Positions 1 through 11,234 of a stretch of DNA of 64,000 bases are shown here, piece by piece. The notes under the pieces are model-generated. The model ran no database searches and was not told where the DNA came from. It was given only the letters and a program-made list of their open reading frames with translations. The stretch comes from Candidatus Tokpelaia sp. JSC188. Lineage in GTDB: Bacteria; Pseudomonadota; Alphaproteobacteria; Rhizobiales; Rhizobiaceae. The DNA lies in contig QENB01000007.1 in NCBI GenBank assembly GCA_003331065.1, positions 32,939-96,938 on the forward strand, in the 5' to 3' direction. Within the stretch, counting starts at the first letter, position 1. Each line of letters begins with the position of its first letter. A program made the position numbers and the translations under genes.

Positions 1-52
1 TGTTTTTTTCGTTACGTGTTTCGTTTAGCGTATGAATTGTTGCTTCTAGCAT
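1..52 (-). CDS. Possible 5' end of a protein running off the window
   Basis: An ATG at 52 on the minus strand opens a frame that stays open to the window edge (MLEATIHTLNETRNEKN). A GGAG lies upstream, but 14 bases from the ATG, which is long. In related genomes a small DUF3572 gene is often divergent from divK, so this could be its start. The visible part is too short to confirm. Confidence 0.2.
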   Translation of the reverse strand, partial: MLEATIHTLNETRNEKN

Positions 53-417
53 AATTAATTGTCAGTCTCCATTTTCCAATTGAAGACTAACTCTTTCAGC
101 ATCGGGCATGCAATACCGTAGTGATAAATCATATCGATTCACAGTTTAATGAATGATTATTGTTTATTGCAGGGAAAATCCAAAACTCAAGTATGCAAAC
201 ATTGTAAGATAAAAGAGTTAAGAAAACAGAAGTTGAATTTTGGAAAATTATTTGACTTGATGATGAATTGATAAAAGTAAACAAATTGATAATAGTTAAT
301 GTAAAAATTGTCATTATATAGAATGGTCACTAGTAAAACTTTTTCATAAAAATGAATATCTAATTTTCCTATCACTGTATAAATCGGTAATAGATAGAAG
401 AGCTTTTGAGGTATGTG

Positions 418-786
418 ATGGCTAAAAAAGTCATGATTGTCGAAGACAATGAATTAAATGTGAAACTCTTTCGTGATTTGGTAGAAGTAAATGGTTATGA
501 GACAATTTTGATGCGTGGCGGCCTTAATGTTCTGGAACATGCACGCAAACACAAACCAGACCTAATTCTAATGGATATTCAGCTTCCTGAAATTTCAGGT
601 CTCGACGTAACAAAACAACTAAAAGCCGATAAAGAACTGTGCCTCATTCCTGTCATAGCAATCACAGCTTTTGCAATGAAAGGAGAAGAAGAACGAATCC
701 GTCGAGGAGGATGTGAAGACTATATTTCTAAGCCAATCTCTGTGCCGTATTTTATATCGGTAATCAGAAGGTTTCTAGAAGCGTAA
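418..786 (+). CDS. divK: DivK single-domain response regulator
   Basis: A 123-residue stand-alone receiver domain with no output domain. In alphaproteobacteria DivK is phosphorylated by DivJ and dephosphorylated by PleC, and acts through DivL/CckA to control CtrA and the asymmetric cell cycle. The start [14 protein letters not shown] holds the acidic pair, [11 protein letters not shown] holds the phospho-acceptor Asp53, and the conserved Thr (AITAFAMKG) and Lys (YISKPIS) follow. The ATG at 418 is chosen because GAGG lies 6 bases upstream and the product then matches DivK length. An in-frame TTG at 406 would overlap that ribosome binding site. The partner pleD, often adjacent in relatives, is not here; the next gene is the convergent rpsI. 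The near full-length match to DivK makes this call secure. Confidence 0.95.
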   Translation: MAKKVMIVEDNELNVKLFRDLVEVNGYETILMRGGLNVLEHARKHKPDLILMDIQLPEISGLDVTKQLKADKELCLIPVIAITAFAMKGEEERIRRGGCEDYISKPISVPYFISVIRRFLEA

Positions 787-810
787 TAATGTAACTACAC
801 TAAGGCAAAA

Positions 811-1305
811 TTAGCGTTTTGAGAACTGGAAGGAGCGACGTGCTTTTGCCCTGCCGTACTTCTTACGTTCTACCACACGACTGTCACGGGTAAGAAAACC
901 GCCCTTTTTTAGAGTTGTACGCAGTGCAGGCTCATAATAAGTCAGCGCTTTGGCAATACCATGGCATATCGCACCCGCTTGACCCGAAAGCCCTCCACCT
1001 GTGACAGTGGCGACAATATCAAACTGACCATCACGATTGCTTGCAATGATCGGTTGACACAAAATCATCTGCAAAACCGGACGAGCGAAATATTTATCAA
1101 AATTCTTATTGTTAATAGCAATCTTTCCAAAGCCTGGCTTGATCCATATGCGAGCAACAGCATTTTTACGTTTACCTGTTGCATAAGCACGACCTTGTTT
1201 ATCTAGTTTTTGAAGATGGATTGGAACGTTATTCTGATTCGTTTCAGCGAAATTAGTTGCTGTTTTCAATTCAGAAAAGGAATTAATATGCTCAACCATA
1301 ATCAT
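811..1305 (-). CDS. rpsI: 30S ribosomal protein S9
   Basis: S9 of the small subunit, 164 residues. The conserved part starts at [18 protein letters not shown] and ends in the typical basic tail [16 protein letters not shown], whose last residues reach the ribosomal P site. The N-terminal extension of about 40 residues is usual in Rhizobiales. The ATG at 1305 overlaps the stop of rplM as ATGA, with AAGGA 5 bases upstream, which indicates translational coupling. A second ATG at 1299 is possible and would shorten the protein by two residues. It is the last gene of the rplM-rpsI operon and converges on divK. No strong terminator is visible in the 24-base gap. Confidence 0.96.
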   Translation of the reverse strand: MIMVEHINSFSELKTATNFAETNQNNVPIHLQKLDKQGRAYATGKRKNAVARIWIKPGFGKIAINNKNFDKYFARPVLQMILCQPIIASNRDGQFDIVATVTGGGLSGQAGAICHGIAKALTYYEPALRTTLKKGGFLTRDSRVVERKKYGRAKARRSFQFSKR

Positions 1306-1766
1306 GCAGTCCTTCTATTTTTTCGATTTAATAGTCCAAAATCAAGAATCTCCGGTCTCTGTGCCTCATGAGGATGAGTGATACCAGTATACACACGCAG
1401 ATTTTTCATCTGACGTCGACCAAGAGGACCGCGTGGAATCATACGTTCTACAGCCTTTTTAATAATACGCTCTGGGAATTGACCTTCAAGAATCTGACGG
1501 GCTGTACGCTCCTTGATGCCACCAGGATATCCAGTATGCCAGTAATACTTCTTGTTTTGGATTTTATTACCGGTCAAAATTACTTTCTCAGCATTGATAA
1601 CAATGATATTGTCACCGTCATCCACATGAGGAGTAAAGGTAGATTTGTGTTTGCCTCGCAGTCGGTGTGCAATAAACGAGGCAAGACGCCCGAGAACAAG
1701 ATGCTCGGCATCAATGATAACCCACTTTTTTACCACTTCAGCTGGCTTTTGCGAATAGGTCGCCAT
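1302..1766 (-). CDS. rplM: 50S ribosomal protein L13
   Basis: L13 of the large subunit, 154 residues starting [15 protein letters not shown]. Family signatures are the [16 protein letters not shown] start, the [16 protein letters not shown] region and [18 protein letters not shown]. The frame is open to an upstream ATG at 1847, but the ATG at 1766 is preferred: AGGA lies 8 bases upstream and the length then equals that of relatives. It is the first gene of the rplM-rpsI operon and overlaps rpsI by 4 bases. Confidence 0.95.
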   Translation of the reverse strand: MATYSQKPAEVVKKWVIIDAEHLVLGRLASFIAHRLRGKHKSTFTPHVDDGDNIIVINAEKVILTGNKIQNKKYYWHTGYPGGIKERTARQILEGQFPERIIKKAVERMIPRGPLGRRQMKNLRVYTGITHPHEAQRPEILDFGLLNRKNRRTA

Positions 1767-1965
1767 GGAATTTTTCCTAAAAATTATAAAATTCTTTAAA
1801 ATATGAGATATTTCGCCGCTTGTATTGGGAGCTGTCTGGTCATGCACAATAGATAAGGCAAGCTGAAAAACTCACAGCACGGACCAAATAAAGGAAAAAT
1901 GCATGAAAATCAAGATTTTAAAAGATAAAAATATCTCAAAAAATAAAATAAAAGCAATAGATTAA

Positions 1966-1991
1966 AAAAGAGATGTTTAAACATTTCTTTT
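1966..1991. terminator. Bidirectional terminator-like palindrome
   Basis: Two 13-base arms (AAAAGAGATGTTT and AAACATTTCTTTT) are complementary apart from one G-U pair. T-rich sequence follows on both strands (TTTTGTTTTT on plus, TTTTTTAATC on minus). It lies about 45 bases past the stop of the minus-strand gene remnant at 2035-2160, so it may be the terminator of that lost gene, kept upstream of rplM. Confidence 0.45.
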
Positions 1992-2034
1992 GTTTTTAAC
2001 GATTTCCTTTGATCAATTTATGCAAATCATGGAG

Positions 2035-2160
2035 TTAAACAGAAATAACGTCATTCTTTGTCAATTGCTGCAATATTGTGGGAAGCGCGAATAAGTCAGA
2101 AAGTTGTACTTGTTGCCATCTTTTCCAACCTGGGGCAACTAAAACTATCTGATTAGCGAA
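2035..2160 (-). pseudogene. C-terminal remnant of an unidentified decayed gene
   Basis: The frame reads FANQIVLVAPGWKRW and ends with TAA at 2035. Its amino acid composition looks coding, but it is closed by an in-frame TGA just upstream (2161-2163) and has no start. A terminator-like palindrome follows. I do not recognise the family. The whole gap 1848-2646 otherwise holds only weak frames, including a plus-strand frame at 2201-2512 of 103 codons with no recognisable domain and no good ribosome binding site. Confidence 0.3.
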
Positions 2161-2646
2161 TCACTTTCCTTGTGATTGCGCTGTATAATTCTCATTATAA
2201 TTGATTAGTGTGGGATTAGTGATACAGAATAATAATAGAATCGTATATGAGACTCAAAGGCCGCTGTTTACCCCTTTGGGTTATGTGCTTCCAGTAGTTC
2301 TAGTGTGTATGACTTTATTTCATAATATGTCACTAATTATGTGTGTGCAGATACTTAAACTCCTGAAAAGGATTTTTGTTTCTCAAGGCTTACTAAATCC
2401 CATTAAGGATATAGTGTTTATAAACAGACCTTATCCATCCCAGATTCGAAACAAGACATCCGATATCTTTAATAAGATGGTTGTATTTTTTAAATTTATG
2501 CTTTTACCATAACGTTTAACCTGAATTTTATGAGACTCTTTCGAAATTTGATTAAAAATCTGAATTTGTTTTATAAAACCCGGTTGTCGAACGACAATTT
2601 ATTAACTACTAATATATTTTAATTCACATTTAAGGTTTCTGCAGAT

Positions 2647-3756
2647 ATGGTTGCAACTCCATTCTTCGAAATATATCCTAATTCCAATCCGATAAAGAGG
2701 GAAAAACGTAAAAAGCTTCTCGAAACTCCGGGGTTTGGTACATTGTTTAGCGATCATATGGCTCTTGTTCATTGGTCTGAGAAAAAAGGTTGGTATAAAG
2801 CGCAAATTACAGCACGCAAATCTTTATCGCTGGATCCTGCTAGCGCTGTATTGCATTATGCGCAGGAGATTTTTGAAGGTTTGAAAGCTTACCGAAGCCA
2901 GGATGGACGTGTACTTTTATTTCGTCCTGAACAGAATGCAAAACGCTTTGCTCAATCAGCCAGGCGTCTATCTATGCCGGTATTACCAGAAGAGATTTTT
3001 CTTGGTGCGGTTACGGAATTAGTTAGAGTGGACAGCAAATGGATTCCTGAAGGCGTTGATGCGAGTCTTTATTTGCGTCCATTTATGTTTGCATCCGAAT
3101 CATTTCTTGGTGTGCGTTCAGCAAAAAAGTACATCTTTTGTGTTATTGCATCGCCAGCTGGGGCTTATTTTAGTGGTGGAGGAGAACTCGTAACTATCTG
3201 GGTAGAAGAGCATCTTAGTAGAGCAGCACCAGGTGGGACAGGAGCAGTAAAATGTGGTGGTAATTATGCTACAAGTCTTGAAGCACAGGCTCTTGCACAT
3301 GAAAAAGGATGCGATCAGGTTGCTTTTCTTGATGTGATTGAACGACGCTGGGTCGAAGAACTTGGGGGCATGAACATCTGTTTTGTATTAAATAGCGGAA
3401 TCTTGGTTACACCCCCGCTTGGTGGAACAATTCTGCCTGGTATTACACGTTCATCGATCCTCACTCTTGCTGCGGAAGCAGGAATGAAGGTAGAAGAGCG
3501 TGGTTATTCCTTTGATGAATGGCAACACGATGCTGCTGATGGTCGTTTACAGGAGGTTTTTGCCTGTGGTACAGCCGCAGTTGTCACCAGTATCGGGCGT
3601 GTGCGTCACGAAAAAGGCGAATTTGTAATTGGTAATGGAACAGTTGGCTCCGTTGCGCAGGAATTGCGTCAAAAACTTGTTGATATTCAGTATGGCAGGG
3701 CTAACGACAGCTATGGCTGGATGCGTGTTGTTAATACTCCTAAACTGTACCTGTGA
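2647..3756 (+). CDS. ilvE: Branched-chain amino acid aminotransferase
   Basis: A PLP enzyme of fold type IV that exchanges amino groups between leucine, isoleucine or valine and 2-oxoglutarate, the last step of branched-chain amino acid synthesis. It is 369 residues, the long form (about 360) found in many bacteria and mitochondria. The PLP lysine is Lys202 in GAVKCGGNYATS. The motifs VLHYAQEIFEGLKAYR, LYLRPFMFAS and GTILPGITRSSIL are conserved. The ribosome binding site before the ATG is weak. It is monocistronic; ilvA, the first step of isoleucine synthesis, lies 34 kb away in this window. Confidence 0.95.
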   Translation: MVATPFFEIYPNSNPIKREKRKKLLETPGFGTLFSDHMALVHWSEKKGWYKAQITARKSLSLDPASAVLHYAQEIFEGLKAYRSQDGRVLLFRPEQNAKRFAQSARRLSMPVLPEEIFLGAVTELVRVDSKWIPEGVDASLYLRPFMFASESFLGVRSAKKYIFCVIASPAGAYFSGGGELVTIWVEEHLSRAAPGGTGAVKCGGNYATSLEAQALAHEKGCDQVAFLDVIERRWVEELGGMNICFVLNSGILVTPPLGGTILPGITRSSILTLAAEAGMKVEERGYSFDEWQHDAADGRLQEVFACGTAAVVTSIGRVRHEKGEFVIGNGTVGSVAQELRQKLVDIQYGRANDSYGWMRVVNTPKLYL

Positions 3757-4376
3757 GAAACATTATGTTATGTTTCATTACTCGTAATTTTGAAGGCAAA
3801 ATCCTTGCGTTCACCGCTTTCTGATTAAACCTTATGGCCACTAATAGTTGTATTCTGGATATAACTTTTAGGATAACATTGGAAATTCTCTCATTTAATG
3901 CTTTGATTCATAGTATCACTTTTTTGCTTTGAAAAGCTAAAGGACGACAGCTTCTAAAAAGGAAATTGTTTATTGGTACTTGAGAGTGTTTGCCATTTTT
4001 CATATGGCTCGATTGCATTCGGAAATGATTTTAATTATGCATAAGCTTTAAATTGGCATACCTAAAACTTATCCGACAATAATTGTATCAAAATTATACA
4101 TGCCTAGAAATGAATGATGTTAAGCAAATCTCTGTTGAACAAAGACGATCAGACATTAAGGCGATTTATTCGTGGTTTGATGATTAAAAATAATGAATAA
4201 ACTCGCTAATTAGCGTGTACGGAACCTTCAAAATTTAGTAAGTATTCATTATGCTAAATAGTAATATTCTTAAATAAGTTTTTTAATGATGGTGCAGCAA
4301 TTTTCTTAATCAGATGCTTGCAATTATTTACTAAATCGACTAGGGGATAGATGGAATCCGCTGTGTTGTTTGAAAT
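3757..4376. other. Gene-free spacer between ilvE and tRNA-Arg
   Basis: No credible gene is seen. A hairpin with 7-base arms (GAAACAT and ATGTTTC, 3757-3776) begins directly after the ilvE stop. It has no T-tract, so it is at best a weak terminator or 3'-end stabiliser. The rest is AT-rich with scattered stops in all frames. Confidence 0.5.
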
Positions 4377-4454
4377 GCACCCGTAGCTCAGGCTGGATAG
4401 AGCACCAGACTACGAATCTGGGGGTCAGGAGTTCGAATCTCTTCGGGTGTGCCA
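4377..4454 (+). tRNA. tRNA-Arg (anticodon ACG)
   Basis: A full cloverleaf: the acceptor GCACCCG pairs with CGGGTGT (one G-U pair), the anticodon stem CCAGA/TCTGG encloses the loop CTACGAA with anticodon ACG, and the T arm contains GTTCGAATC. CCA is encoded. The A at position 34 would be deaminated to inosine by TadA to read CGU, CGC and CGA. Confidence 0.95.
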
Positions 4455-4678
4455 TCCCATCTCTAGTTTGTTCATTGCAGAATATCGTTATCTGGTTCTT
4501 CTTGTTACTCTTTTTGTAGATACCTAGTTCGCAACTGCTAGCAGCATTTTAAGTTACGTGTTATACCGTATTATAAAATCACTTTTCTATTGACTTTTCA
4601 TTATTAATTCTTGATAGTACTAGATGGATTTTTTTGATTGGGAGTTTTAGTTGTGAAGCTTCCTTAGAGGGTGGGGTT

Positions 4679-4846
4679 ATGGCTAAAGCTACAACAATTA
4701 AAATCAAGCTTTTATCGACAGCAGATACTGGATTTTTCTATGTTACAAAGAGAAATAGCCGTACGATGACCGATAAAATGGCGAAACGCAAATACGATCC
4801 TATCGTAAGACGACATGTTGAGTTTCGCGAAACGAAAATTAAATAG
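4679..4846 (+). CDS. rpmG: 50S ribosomal protein L33
   Basis: L33 of the large subunit, 55 residues, starting [20 protein letters not shown] and ending [12 protein letters not shown]. The fixed length and the [22 protein letters not shown] core are diagnostic. It is the version without the zinc-binding cysteines. The frame is open further upstream, but the ATG at 4679, behind GAGGGTGGGG, gives the family length. It stands alone and converges on tig. Confidence 0.95.
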   Translation: MAKATTIKIKLLSTADTGFFYVTKRNSRTMTDKMAKRKYDPIVRRHVEFRETKIK

Positions 4847-4943
4847 GTAGGCATCATTTCTGTGAGGATAATTGTTGGTGGGTTGCAGGCGTTTTGGTTT
4901 CTTATGGTAGCCTCCCCTCTTCCCTTTTGTAACAGTGTCCCAC

Positions 4944-6275
4944 TCATTTTTCATCCAATAATTCTTCAAGCGTAACCTGTTTGTTGGTAATTGTAATCTT
5001 TCCAAAGAGATGATCGAAGACTTTCTCTTCAGAAATTGATGTATATAGATTAGCCATAGCTCTTGGTGTACGGCGAAAAAAATCAAGAATCTTTTTTTCT
5101 TGTTTTGGATACTGGCGAGCCTGCTCATAAACTGCATGCTGCAATTGTTTATCATCAACAGTTACACCGACCTCTTCAGAAATTTTGGAAAAAATAAGAC
5201 CAAGACGCACACGACGTTCAGCCAATCTGCGATAATCTTTGCGAGTATCTTCCTCTGTCATACCTTTATCTTCAAAGCTATAACCTTCCTGTTTAAGATC
5301 TGCATTGAGCTGCTTCCAAATATTGTTGAATTCAACCTCAACAAGCTGCTCAGGTATATCGAACTGATAATCTTTATCAAGCGTGTCAAGAATCTGCCGT
5401 TTCATTTTTTGGCGTGCGATGGCAGCGTACTGATTCTCAATCTGTTCACGTACAACTTCCCATAAATGACTGAGAGATTCCATTCCAAGCCTCTTAGCTG
5501 CTTCATCATCAATCTTTAATTCATCAGGCGTTGAGACCTTTTTTATCTTAATATCAAAATTTGCCTCCTTCCCGGCAATATCAAACGCCTCATAATCTTC
5601 TGGGAAAAATACTTTAATATTGGTTCTGTCCCCCGCCTTTGCACCAATCAACTTTTCTTCAAAATTAGGAAACTTCTTAGTTCCTAAAATGAAATGAACA
5701 TCATTACCAGCGCCACCTTTAAATGGCTTATCACCAAGTTTACCAAAGTAATCAATTGTTACTTTGTCTCCATCTTCAGCCTTTCCTTCCTTTTCCGTAT
5801 AGGTACGATTTGATGATAAAAGACGCTTAATCTGTTCATTAACTTCGTTCTCGGATACCGAGACAATTTCCCGTGTCACCTCAATGACAGAAACATCCTT
5901 AAGATCAAATTTTGGTAATACCTCATAATTAAGAGAAAAAATAAAATCAGTTTTTCCGTCTAGAAGCTGCTTGGCTTCTTTTTTATTTTCACCTATTTCA
6001 ATCTCTGGTTGAGCAACAGAATATTCTCCTCGCTCAGCTAGAACAAAACGCGGAATCTCTCTTAGTATCTCGTTAATAACCTCTACCATCAAGGCCTTAC
6101 CATGCACCTTGCGCAAATGCGTTATTGGTATTTTGCCAGGTCGAAATCCTTTGAGTCTAATCTTATCCTTAACACTGTCAAGCCGTTCTGTTAATTTAGC
6201 ATCCATATCCTCGGCAGAAACAACGACTTTGATTTTACGTCTCAAACCTTGATTAAGCATCTCGGTAATCTGCAT
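4944..6275 (-). CDS. tig: Trigger factor chaperone
   Basis: A ribosome-bound chaperone with peptidyl-prolyl isomerase activity that meets nascent chains at the exit tunnel. The 443-residue protein has the usual three parts: the ribosome-binding domain with the signature GFRPGK at residues 43-48, an FKBP-like isomerase domain at about 155-245 (VTIDYFGKLGDKPFKGGAG), and a long helical C-terminal domain rich in charged residues. AAGGA lies 6 bases before the ATG. It is transcribed alone; a tRNA-Leu gene on the same strand lies upstream. In many bacteria tig precedes clpP, but not here, because rpmG follows convergently. Confidence 0.96.
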   Translation of the reverse strand: MQITEMLNQGLRRKIKVVVSAEDMDAKLTERLDSVKDKIRLKGFRPGKIPITHLRKVHGKALMVEVINEILREIPRFVLAERGEYSVAQPEIEIGENKKEAKQLLDGKTDFIFSLNYEVLPKFDLKDVSVIEVTREIVSVSENEVNEQIKRLLSSNRTYTEKEGKAEDGDKVTIDYFGKLGDKPFKGGAGNDVHFILGTKKFPNFEEKLIGAKAGDRTNIKVFFPEDYEAFDIAGKEANFDIKIKKVSTPDELKIDDEAAKRLGMESLSHLWEVVREQIENQYAAIARQKMKRQILDTLDKDYQFDIPEQLVEVEFNNIWKQLNADLKQEGYSFEDKGMTEEDTRKDYRRLAERRVRLGLIFSKISEEVGVTVDDKQLQHAVYEQARQYPKQEKKILDFFRRTPRAMANLYTSISEEKVFDHLFGKITITNKQVTLEELLDEK

Positions 6276-6380
6276 TGAACATCCTTATTCTTTTTCAATC
6301 TGTAATCAGATATTTTAAATCAATCTGCTAGCATGGAAAATCTAACTGCACTTCGAGAACTCATTTCTATATTAAGTAGC

Positions 6381-6463
6381 TGGTGCGGATGGAGGGACTC
6401 GAACCCCCATGGTTCCCCGCCAGAACCTAAATCTGGTGCGTCTACCAATTTCGCCACATCCGC
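6381..6463 (-). tRNA. tRNA-Leu (anticodon TAG)
   Basis: A type II tRNA with a long variable arm. The 5' end GCGGATG pairs with CATCCGC, the anticodon stem CCAGA/TCTGG encloses TTTAGGT with anticodon TAG, and CCA is encoded at the 3' end (6381-6383 on the plus strand). Confidence 0.95.
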
Positions 6464-6996
6464 CAGTTTTCACAACTGCCATATGGAATAGCTACTGAGA
6501 CATTTTATCCTAAAAACATCAGCAACAGAAGGTACTTTACCTAATTGTTGATAAACATCAAAACACCTCTAATAAAAAGCTAATAATCTCCCCGCATAAT
6601 AATCAGGGTAGATTCTATATTCAAAGGAAAAAGTAAAAATTTTTTTATTCAATCTCCTATGAAAAACAGATTCCACTTTATACTCAACATCGCATATGCC
6701 CTTGCAAATAATCAAGGAAACTGCTTTGCACATTGCTCCGACACATGACAAAACTCCACGATGAAACATCGTTTTCAGATGAAAATGGATATGCATACGG
6801 GTTAATTTAATCAGCTTAATATCTATTCAAAATTCCTCCTGCTTGTTTTTTGGATGCAGGAACACCGTCATCGACGGGAATCAGCTATTTCATAGGCAGC
6901 AGCAATAAATCTTTCAACTAGGCGTTTCGGGGAATAGCGCTTTTTTTGATAGAAAAAAGCTTAACAGTTATTCCCACTTCATCATGGTTAATTAAC
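6464..6996. other. Gene-free spacer downstream of rpoC
   Basis: No credible gene. Two inverted repeats lie downstream of the rpoC stop as read on the minus strand: GCTTTTTT/AAAAAAGC at about 6940-6961, and CCGTC/GACGG near 6868. Either could take part in ending the rpoBC transcript, but neither is a textbook terminator. In most rhizobia rpsL would start here; it is absent. Confidence 0.4.
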
Positions 6997-9900
6997 TTAT
7001 TCAGAAGCAGGAGTAAATATCACATTCTCCAGCATGACATTAGCAGTTTCCGCATCATTCTTTCGGCGTTCATCGATAATTAGATCATCACGCATTGCTG
7101 CAATACGGCGTATTTGCGAAATTATGCCACCAGTACCGGCTGGGATAAGACGTCCAACAATGACGTTTTCCTTAAGTCCCTGAAGAGTATCAATTTTCCC
7201 TGCCACAGCTGCTTCAGTAAGTACGCGCGTGGTCTCTTGAAAAGAGGCAGCAGAAACGAAGGATGGAGTTTGTAAGGATGCTTTTGTAATACCAAGCAAT
7301 ACAGGATTTCCAACTATTGGTTTCTTACCTTCCCCAACAAGGCGTTCGTTGATTTCTTCAAGCTCAACACGATCTACATGATCGCCTGGAATATAGGTGG
7401 AATCACCAGAATCAGTGATCTCAACTTTTTGCAACATCTGGCGAACAATTACTTCGATATGCTTATCATTGATTAATACACCCTGCAGGCGGTAAACTTC
7501 CTGAATCTCATTAATGAGGTATGAAGCTAGCGCCTCAACACCTTTAATTGCAAGAATATCATGCGGTGCCGGATTGCCATCAAGAATATAATCACCTTTC
7601 TCGATCTGATCACCATCCTGCAAATGGAATGGCCTTCCTTTTGGAATTAGATATTCAGCTGGCTCAAGTGTACTATCGATTGGCTCAATGATAATACGAC
7701 GTTTGTTCTTGTAATCGCGGCCACAACGAACTGTGCCACTGATATCTGCAATAATCGCATGATCTTTTGGACGACGGGCTTCAAAAAGCTCAGCAACACG
7801 TGGCAAACCGCCTGTGATATCCTTTGTCTTGGTACTTTCCATTGGCAAGCGGGCAATGACATCACCGGCCTTTACATGAGTACCTTGCTCAACCGAAAGA
7901 ATAGTCTCTACGGACATCATATAGCGGGCTTCACCACCTTTAGATAATTTGGCAATCTTGCCATTCTTATCCATGATAACGATAGCTGGCTTTAGGTTAG
8001 TCCCACGCGGGTTTGCCCTCCAATCAATAACTTGGCGTTTGGTGATACCAGTTGATTCATCAGCCATTTCCGAAACAGAGAGACCATCAACCATATCTTC
8101 AAAGTCAATATAACCATCAATTTCTGTCATAATCGGACGAGTATACGGATCCCATTCAGCAACGCGCTGACCACGTTTGACAATATCACCATCATCTAAG
8201 AACAGACGTGCACCATAAGTAATACGATGAGACGCACGTTCCTTATCAGTTTCATCTTTGATGATAATAACCATGTTACGACCCATGACTATGAGACGGC
8301 CCTCAGAATCCCGCATGATATTACGATTTCTAAGTTCAACTTTTCCTTCGTAAGAAGCCTCTAAATAGGAAGAATCTACTACCTGTGCTGTACCACCAAG
8401 ATGGAAAGTGCGCATGGTCAGCTGAGTGCCAGGTTCACCAATAGATTGTGCAGCAATAACGCCAACTGCTTCACCTTGATTGACTGGAGTACCACGGGCG
8501 AGATCACGACCATAACATTTAGCGCAAACGCCAACACGAGTTTCGCACGTCAGAGCTGAACGAATCTGAATTGATTGGATACCTGCCTTCTCTATTTCAG
8601 AGACATCAGCCTCTTGAATCATACAACCATTTTCAACAAGCAATTCACCTGTTACAGGATGAAGGATATCAAGTAGTGCCGTACGACCAAGAATACGCTG
8701 ACCAAGCGAAGCCACAATCTGTCCCGCATCTACAATGGCTTGCACAGTAAGACCTTTGATCGTGCCACAATCCACTTCAGAAATAATAGCATCCTGTGCC
8801 ACATCCACTAGACGCCGAGTTAGATAACCAGAGTTAGCTGTTTTAAGCGCTGTATCCGCAAGACCCTTACGTGCCCCGTGCGTTGAATTGAAGTACTCAT
8901 TTACGGTAAGTCCTTCTTTAAAATTTGAAATGATTGGCGTTTCTATAATTTCGCCTGAAGGCTTAGCCATTAAACCACGCATACCGGCAAGCTGTTTCAT
9001 TTGGTTAGCTGAACCGCGCGCACCAGAATGAGACATCATATAAATCGAATTCATCGGCTTCTGATAGCCCGTTTCAGGATCAAATTCAATCGCCTGAATA
9101 CGCTTTATCATCTCTTCAGAAATACGGTCTGTACATTTGCCCCAAGCATCAACAACCTTGTTATACTTCTCACCTTGAGTGATAAGGCCATCGTTGTACT
9201 GTTGTTCATATTCCTTTGCAAGCGCTTCAGTTTCAGCAACAAGATCTATTTTTGTTTCAGGAATGAGCATATCATCCTTGCCGAATGAAATACCAGCCCG
9301 ACAGGCGTAGGAAAAACCAAGCTGCATGATTTGATCGCAGAAAATGACTGTCTCTTTCTGACCACAATGTCGATAGACATGGTCAATCATCTTAGAAATA
9401 TTTTTCTTTGTCATTTCCTGGTTAACTATATCAAATGGAACATTAACATTCTTCGGTAGAAGTTCTCCAATAATCATACGGCCTGGTGTCGTATCAAAGA
9501 TACTGGAAACTGGATTACCTTCTGCATTAATAGTTTTGTAACGGCCCTTGATTTTGGTATGTAATGTCACAATTCTATTTTCCAATGCGTGATTTAGCTC
9601 GCCCATATCGGCAAAAATCATTCCTTCACCAGACTCTTTTTCCGCCATGATCGAAAGATAATAAAGACCAAGCACCATATCCTGCGAAGGCACGATAATT
9701 GGCGCACCATTTGCTGGATGAAGGATGTTATTAGTTGACATCATCAATACGCGAGCCTCAAGTTGCGCTTCAAGCGATAACGGCACGTGCACTGCCATTT
9801 GATCACCATCAAAGTCAGCGTTGAATGCTGTACAGACGAGCGGATGTAACTGGATAGCCTTACCCTCAATCAATACCGGCTCAAATGCTTGAATACCAAG

Positions 9901-11199
9901 GCGGTGAAGCGTCGGTGCACGGTTCAAAAGTACTGGATGTTCCCGAATCACCTCATCAAGTATGTCCCATACTTCAGGGCGTTCTTTTTCTACCAACTTC
10001 TTGGCTTGCTTAACGGTCGAGGAATAACCCTTAGCATCAAGCCGTGCATAAATGAACGGTTTAAACAATTCAAACGCCATTTTCTTCGGCAAACCACATT
10101 GATGCAATTTCAGTTCGGGCCCAGTCACGATAACCGAACGACCTGAATAATCAACTCGTTTTCCAAGCAAATTTTGGCGAAAGCGCCCCTGTTTTCCCTT
10201 AAGCATGTCCGAAAGTGATTTTAGCGGACGTTTATTAGCGCCTGTAATAATGCGACCACGTCGGCCATTATCAAATAATGCATCAACAGCTTCTTGCAGC
10301 ATCCGCTTTTCATTACGGATAATGATGCCAGGGGCGCGCAGTTCAATCAACCGTTTCAAACGATTATTACGATTAATAACTCGACGATAAAGATCATTGA
10401 GGTCAGACGTAGCAAAACGGCCACCATCTAGTGGGACTAGTGGACGCAAATCCGGAGGAATAACCGGAATGACCTTCATAATCATCCACTCAGGTCTATT
10501 GCCTGAATCGATAAAATTCTCAACAATCTTGAGCCGTTTCATCAGCTTTTTCTGTTTGAGTTCGGACATGGTTTCTGTGAGCTCGATTCGTAAATCACTC
10601 GCGTTTTTTTCAAGATCCATTGAAGCTAAAAGTTCATAAATTGCTTCTGCACCAATCAATGCTGTAAATTGATCTTCGCCAAATTCATCAACTGCCATCA
10701 AATATTCTTCTTCTGAAAGCAATTGATACATCTTGAGCGAGGTAAGTCCTGATTCGGTCACAATGTAGTTTTCGAAATACAAAACCCTCTCAATATCCTT
10801 GAGAGCCATATCAAGGAGGGTACCAATACGGCTAGGCAATGATTTCAAAAACCAGATATGTGCAACTGGAGCAGCAAGCTCAATGTGCCCCATACGCTCG
10901 CGTCGTACACGAGAAAGAGTAACTTCAACACCACACTTCTCGCAGATGATACCCTTATATTTCATACGTTTGTATTTTCCGCAAAGGCATTCATAATCCT
11001 TAATTGGGCCAAAAATACGAGCGCAAAAAAGACCGTCACGTTCTGGCTTGAATGTGCGGTAGTTAATAGTTTCAGGTTTCTTAATCTCGCCATAAGACCA
11101 AGACAGAATTTTGGTCGGACTGGCAATAGAAATCCGTATGGAATCAAACGTTTGCGCAGGCGCCTGAGGACTGAAAAAATTCATTACCTCTTGGTTCAT
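6997..11199 (-). CDS. rpoC: RNA polymerase beta' subunit
   Basis: The catalytic large subunit of RNA polymerase, 1400 residues, the normal alphaproteobacterial length. The N-terminal zinc ribbon has Cys71, Cys73, Cys86 and Cys89. The catalytic motif NADFDGDQ, whose three Asp residues bind magnesium, is intact, as is the second zinc site ([15 protein letters not shown]). The trigger loop region is recognisable from [13 protein letters not shown]. The ATG at 11199 has AAGGAG 7 bases upstream. A small hairpin (AGGCT/AGCCT, 11213-11229) ends directly before that ribosome binding site. rpoB lies 242 bases upstream in the same operon. rpoC is the last gene of the long minus-strand block. Confidence 0.98.
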   Translation of the reverse strand: MNQEVMNFFSPQAPAQTFDSIRISIASPTKILSWSYGEIKKPETINYRTFKPERDGLFCARIFGPIKDYECLCGKYKRMKYKGIICEKCGVEVTLSRVRRERMGHIELAAPVAHIWFLKSLPSRIGTLLDMALKDIERVLYFENYIVTESGLTSLKMYQLLSEEEYLMAVDEFGEDQFTALIGAEAIYELLASMDLEKNASDLRIELTETMSELKQKKLMKRLKIVENFIDSGNRPEWMIMKVIPVIPPDLRPLVPLDGGRFATSDLNDLYRRVINRNNRLKRLIELRAPGIIIRNEKRMLQEAVDALFDNGRRGRIITGANKRPLKSLSDMLKGKQGRFRQNLLGKRVDYSGRSVIVTGPELKLHQCGLPKKMAFELFKPFIYARLDAKGYSSTVKQAKKLVEKERPEVWDILDEVIREHPVLLNRAPTLHRLGIQAFEPVLIEGKAIQLHPLVCTAFNADFDGDQMAVHVPLSLEAQLEARVLMMSTNNILHPANGAPIIVPSQDMVLGLYYLSIMAEKESGEGMIFADMGELNHALENRIVTLHTKIKGRYKTINAEGNPVSSIFDTTPGRMIIGELLPKNVNVPFDIVNQEMTKKNISKMIDHVYRHCGQKETVIFCDQIMQLGFSYACRAGISFGKDDMLIPETKIDLVAETEALAKEYEQQYNDGLITQGEKYNKVVDAWGKCTDRISEEMIKRIQAIEFDPETGYQKPMNSIYMMSHSGARGSANQMKQLAGMRGLMAKPSGEIIETPIISNFKEGLTVNEYFNSTHGARKGLADTALKTANSGYLTRRLVDVAQDAIISEVDCGTIKGLTVQAIVDAGQIVASLGQRILGRTALLDILHPVTGELLVENGCMIQEADVSEIEKAGIQSIQIRSALTCETRVGVCAKCYGRDLARGTPVNQGEAVGVIAAQSIGEPGTQLTMRTFHLGGTAQVVDSSYLEASYEGKVELRNRNIMRDSEGRLIVMGRNMVIIIKDETDKERASHRITYGARLFLDDGDIVKRGQRVAEWDPYTRPIMTEIDGYIDFEDMVDGLSVSEMADESTGITKRQVIDWRANPRGTNLKPAIVIMDKNGKIAKLSKGGEARYMMSVETILSVEQGTHVKAGDVIARLPMESTKTKDITGGLPRVAELFEARRPKDHAIIADISGTVRCGRDYKNKRRIIIEPIDSTLEPAEYLIPKGRPFHLQDGDQIEKGDYILDGNPAPHDILAIKGVEALASYLINEIQEVYRLQGVLINDKHIEVIVRQMLQKVEITDSGDSTYIPGDHVDRVELEEINERLVGEGKKPIVGNPVLLGITKASLQTPSFVSAASFQETTRVLTEAAVAGKIDTLQGLKENVIVGRLIPAGTGGIISQIRRIAAMRDDLIIDERRKNDAETANVMLENVIFTPASE

Positions 11200-11234
11200 G
11201 CCGTTCTCCTTAAGGCTCTTTTTAAGCCTGTTGC

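Noticed and set aside
2201..2512. A 103-codon plus-strand frame upstream of ilvE
   Set aside because: No family resemblance, irregular composition and no ribosome binding site. It lies in a region that looks eroded.
4712..5158. A 148-codon minus-strand frame across the ends of rpmG and tig
   Set aside because: It overlaps two certain genes (rpmG and the end of tig) and has no family match, so it is a shadow frame.
6569..6796. A 75-codon minus-strand frame between tRNA-Leu and rpoC
   Set aside because: Cys- and His-rich random-looking sequence without a ribosome binding site or family match.
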